Source of the DNA: Massilia antarctica
Lineage (GTDB): Bacteria > Pseudomonadota > Gammaproteobacteria > Burkholderiales > Burkholderiaceae_D
Direction: 5' to 3'
Assembly (NCBI RefSeq): GCF_015689335.1
Contig: NZ_CP065053.1
Coordinates: 2,294,001 to 2,358,000, forward strand
Length of the DNA: 64,000 bases
Below, piece after piece: positions 62,642-64,000 of the stretch. A program made the position numbers and the translations under genes. Below the pieces are notes generated by a model. That model was not told the DNA's origin. It did not search any database and saw only the letters and a program-made list of their open reading frames with translations. The number at the start of each line of letters is the position of its first letter. Position 1 is the stretch's first letter.

Positions 62642-64000
62642 TTGAAAAACGCTTTCGTCATTGTAACCCTGTCCGGACTGCTCTCGGCGTGCGCCGTGGC
62701 GCCAACGCCTCAAGCTCCCGCCCAGGCGGGCGCCTCGCCCGATGCCCAGGCGGAGGCCCCGGCGCCCGCCAGCGCGCCAGCCAGTGCGTCCGAACCCCTG
62801 CCGCCGGCTGCCGAGGTGCTCGCCGAAGGCGAACGCACGTCCGCGCCGGACGAGCCATCGCCGGACCTCAAGCTGCCGCACGTGGCCCTCACCAAGGACA
62901 TGCTCTACAAGCTGATGAAGGCCGAGCTGGAATTTCGAAGCGGCGTCTGGCAGGGCCCGTACATGACCATGATGGGCCTGGCCCAGCAGACGCGCGACCC
63001 GCGCCTGGCGCAGCGCGCCGCCGAAATGGCCCAGACAGCCCAGAAGGGTGGCGAAGCGCTGGCCGCGATCCGCCTGTGGCGCGAACTGGCGCCCGATTCC
63101 GAAGAAGCCGGCCAGTATTACATCGCCGCCTCGGTCATGGCCGACGACCTGAGCGAGGCGGGCGTGCTGTTCGCCGCGCGCCTGCGCGACGCCGCGCCCG
63201 CCAACCGCGGCGTGGCCATGTACCAGATCCAGCAACTGCTCACCCGCGCCAAGGATAAGGCCGCCGCCGGCGCCCTGCTCGAACGCCTGCTGGCGCCCTA
63301 CGCCTCCATGAGCGAAGCGCGCGTGGTGCTGGCGCAGTCGGCCTACTCGCGCGGCGCCAACGCGCAGGCGCTGGCCCATGCGCAGGAAGCGCTGCGCCTC
63401 AAGCCCGATTCAGAAATCGCCGTGCTGACCCTGGCCCAGGTCAGCGGCGAGCAGGGCGAGATCGCTCCCTTGCTGGCCAAATTCCTGGCCGCCAATCCGG
63501 GGTCGCGCGAAGTGCGCGCGGCCTACGCCCGCATCCTCGTCACGCAAAAACAGTACGAGCCGGCGCGCAAGGAGTTTCTGGCCCTTCTCAAGGAGCAGCC
63601 GGACAATCCGGGCACCCTGTACGCGCTCGGCATCCTGTCGATGCAGCTGTCCGACCCGGCCGCGGCCGAAACCTACCTGTCCGGCTTCATCACGGCGCTC
63701 GACAAGAACCCCGGCGACGAGCGCGATCCGGCCAAGGTGCTGATCATGCTCTCGCAGCTGGCCGAAGAGCGGGGCGACTTCGCCGCCGCGCGCGCGTGGC
63801 TGGAAAAAATCGAACAGGAAGACGCGCCCGTCTGGTTTTCGGCGCAGCTGCGCAGCGCCCAGCTGATGGGCAAGCAGGGCGACCTGGAAGGCGCGAAAGC
63901 CTTCCTCGCCGCCCTCAAGGCCGAGGAGCCCGCCCAGCAGGTGCAAGTGGTGCTGGTGCAAAGCCAGGTACTGCGCGACGCCGGCAAGATCGAGCAAGCC
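62642..64000 (+). CDS. TPR lipoprotein (cut by window end)
   Basis: Frame open from TTG 62642 to the end of the window (453 codons seen, no stop). Lipoprotein signal with the lipobox LLSAC (Cys at residue 17), an Ala/Pro-rich linker (20-75), then helical tetratricopeptide-like repeats (EALRLKPDSEIAVLTLAQVSG; EFLALLKEQPDNPGTLYALG). No better start is seen; the weak GGAA about 8 bp upstream suits TTG. In related genomes this gene precedes lolB, ispE and prs, so it may be an envelope assembly factor; the neighbours lie outside the window. Confidence 0.8.
   Translation, partial: MKNAFVIVTLSGLLSACAVAPTPQAPAQAGASPDAQAEAPAPASAPASASEPLPPAAEVLAEGERTSAPDEPSPDLKLPHVALTKDMLYKLMKAELEFRSGVWQGPYMTMMGLAQQTRDPRLAQRAAEMAQTAQKGGEALAAIRLWRELAPDSEEAGQYYIAASVMADDLSEAGVLFAARLRDAAPANRGVAMYQIQQLLTRAKDKAAAGALLERLLAPYASMSEARVVLAQSAYSRGANAQALAHAQEALRLKPDSEIAVLTLAQVSGEQGEIAPLLAKFLAANPGSREVRAAYARILVTQKQYEPARKEFLALLKEQPDNPGTLYALGILSMQLSDPAAAETYLSGFITALDKNPGDERDPAKVLIMLSQLAEERGDFAAARAWLEKIEQEDAPVWFSAQLRSAQLMGKQGDLEGAKAFLAALKAEEPAQQVQVVLVQSQVLRDAGKIEQA

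Overview
The window looks like a chromosome segment of a high-GC betaproteobacterium of the Oxalobacteraceae (Massilia/Duganella/Janthinobacterium type). This is inferred from protein character and gene order (engB - cytochrome c4 - resB - ccsB; mrcA divergent from pilMNOPQ followed by aroK/aroB; lysA - lptM divergent from cyaY; msrPQ), not from any database search. No rRNA, tRNA or CRISPR array was recognised.

The left third (1-20.7 kb) is accessory. It opens with the end of an IS66 transposase and its right inverted repeat. An orphan type VI secretion (T6SS) cargo module follows: a vgrG with an in-frame stop codon, DUF6484, DUF2169, a ketosynthase-fold protein that appears to lack its catalytic residues, a PAAR-like DUF4150 protein, a cysteine-rich GHH/HNH nuclease-type effector, a beta-propeller-like candidate immunity protein, a HEAT-repeat protein and a thioredoxin-like protein. 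No T6SS structural genes (tssA-M, hcp, clpV) are present, so the module would depend on an apparatus encoded elsewhere. A protein with three AP2-like repeats comes next, then a tight type I restriction-modification operon, hsdM - yhcG-type PD-(D/E)XK nuclease - hsdS - hsdR, joined by 4-bp ATGA overlaps, with a YgjP-type metalloprotease gene just after it.

From 20.9 to 33.8 kb lie envelope and stress genes: dsbD; a Spy/CpxP-like periplasmic protein divergent from a response regulator/histidine kinase pair, with symmetric CpxR-like boxes between them; an RND efflux adaptor and pump; an FAD/NAD(P)-binding protein; and a TonB-like single-pass protein with an N-terminal zinc ribbon. A 606-bp gap follows that holds two identical 235-bp tandem copies carrying REP-like inverted repeats, which interrupt a third REP.

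From 34.4 kb on the content is mostly core: hemB (Mg-type metal site), engB/yihA with a 13-bp minisatellite at its stop codon, cytochrome c4 and the system II cytochrome c maturation genes resB/ccsB, msrPQ for periplasmic methionine sulfoxide repair, an Rpn-family nuclease with a fragment of a paralogue, lysA, lptM, cyaY, PBP1A (mrcA), and the type IV pilus assembly operon pilMNOPQ. A large Ig-like lipoprotein gene sits between pilQ and an aroK-aroB in-frame fusion, and dgt follows. On the minus strand an overlapping operon mutM - dynamin-like GTPase - mutY joins the two glycosylases of 8-oxoguanine repair around a membrane GTPase. The window ends inside a TPR lipoprotein gene.
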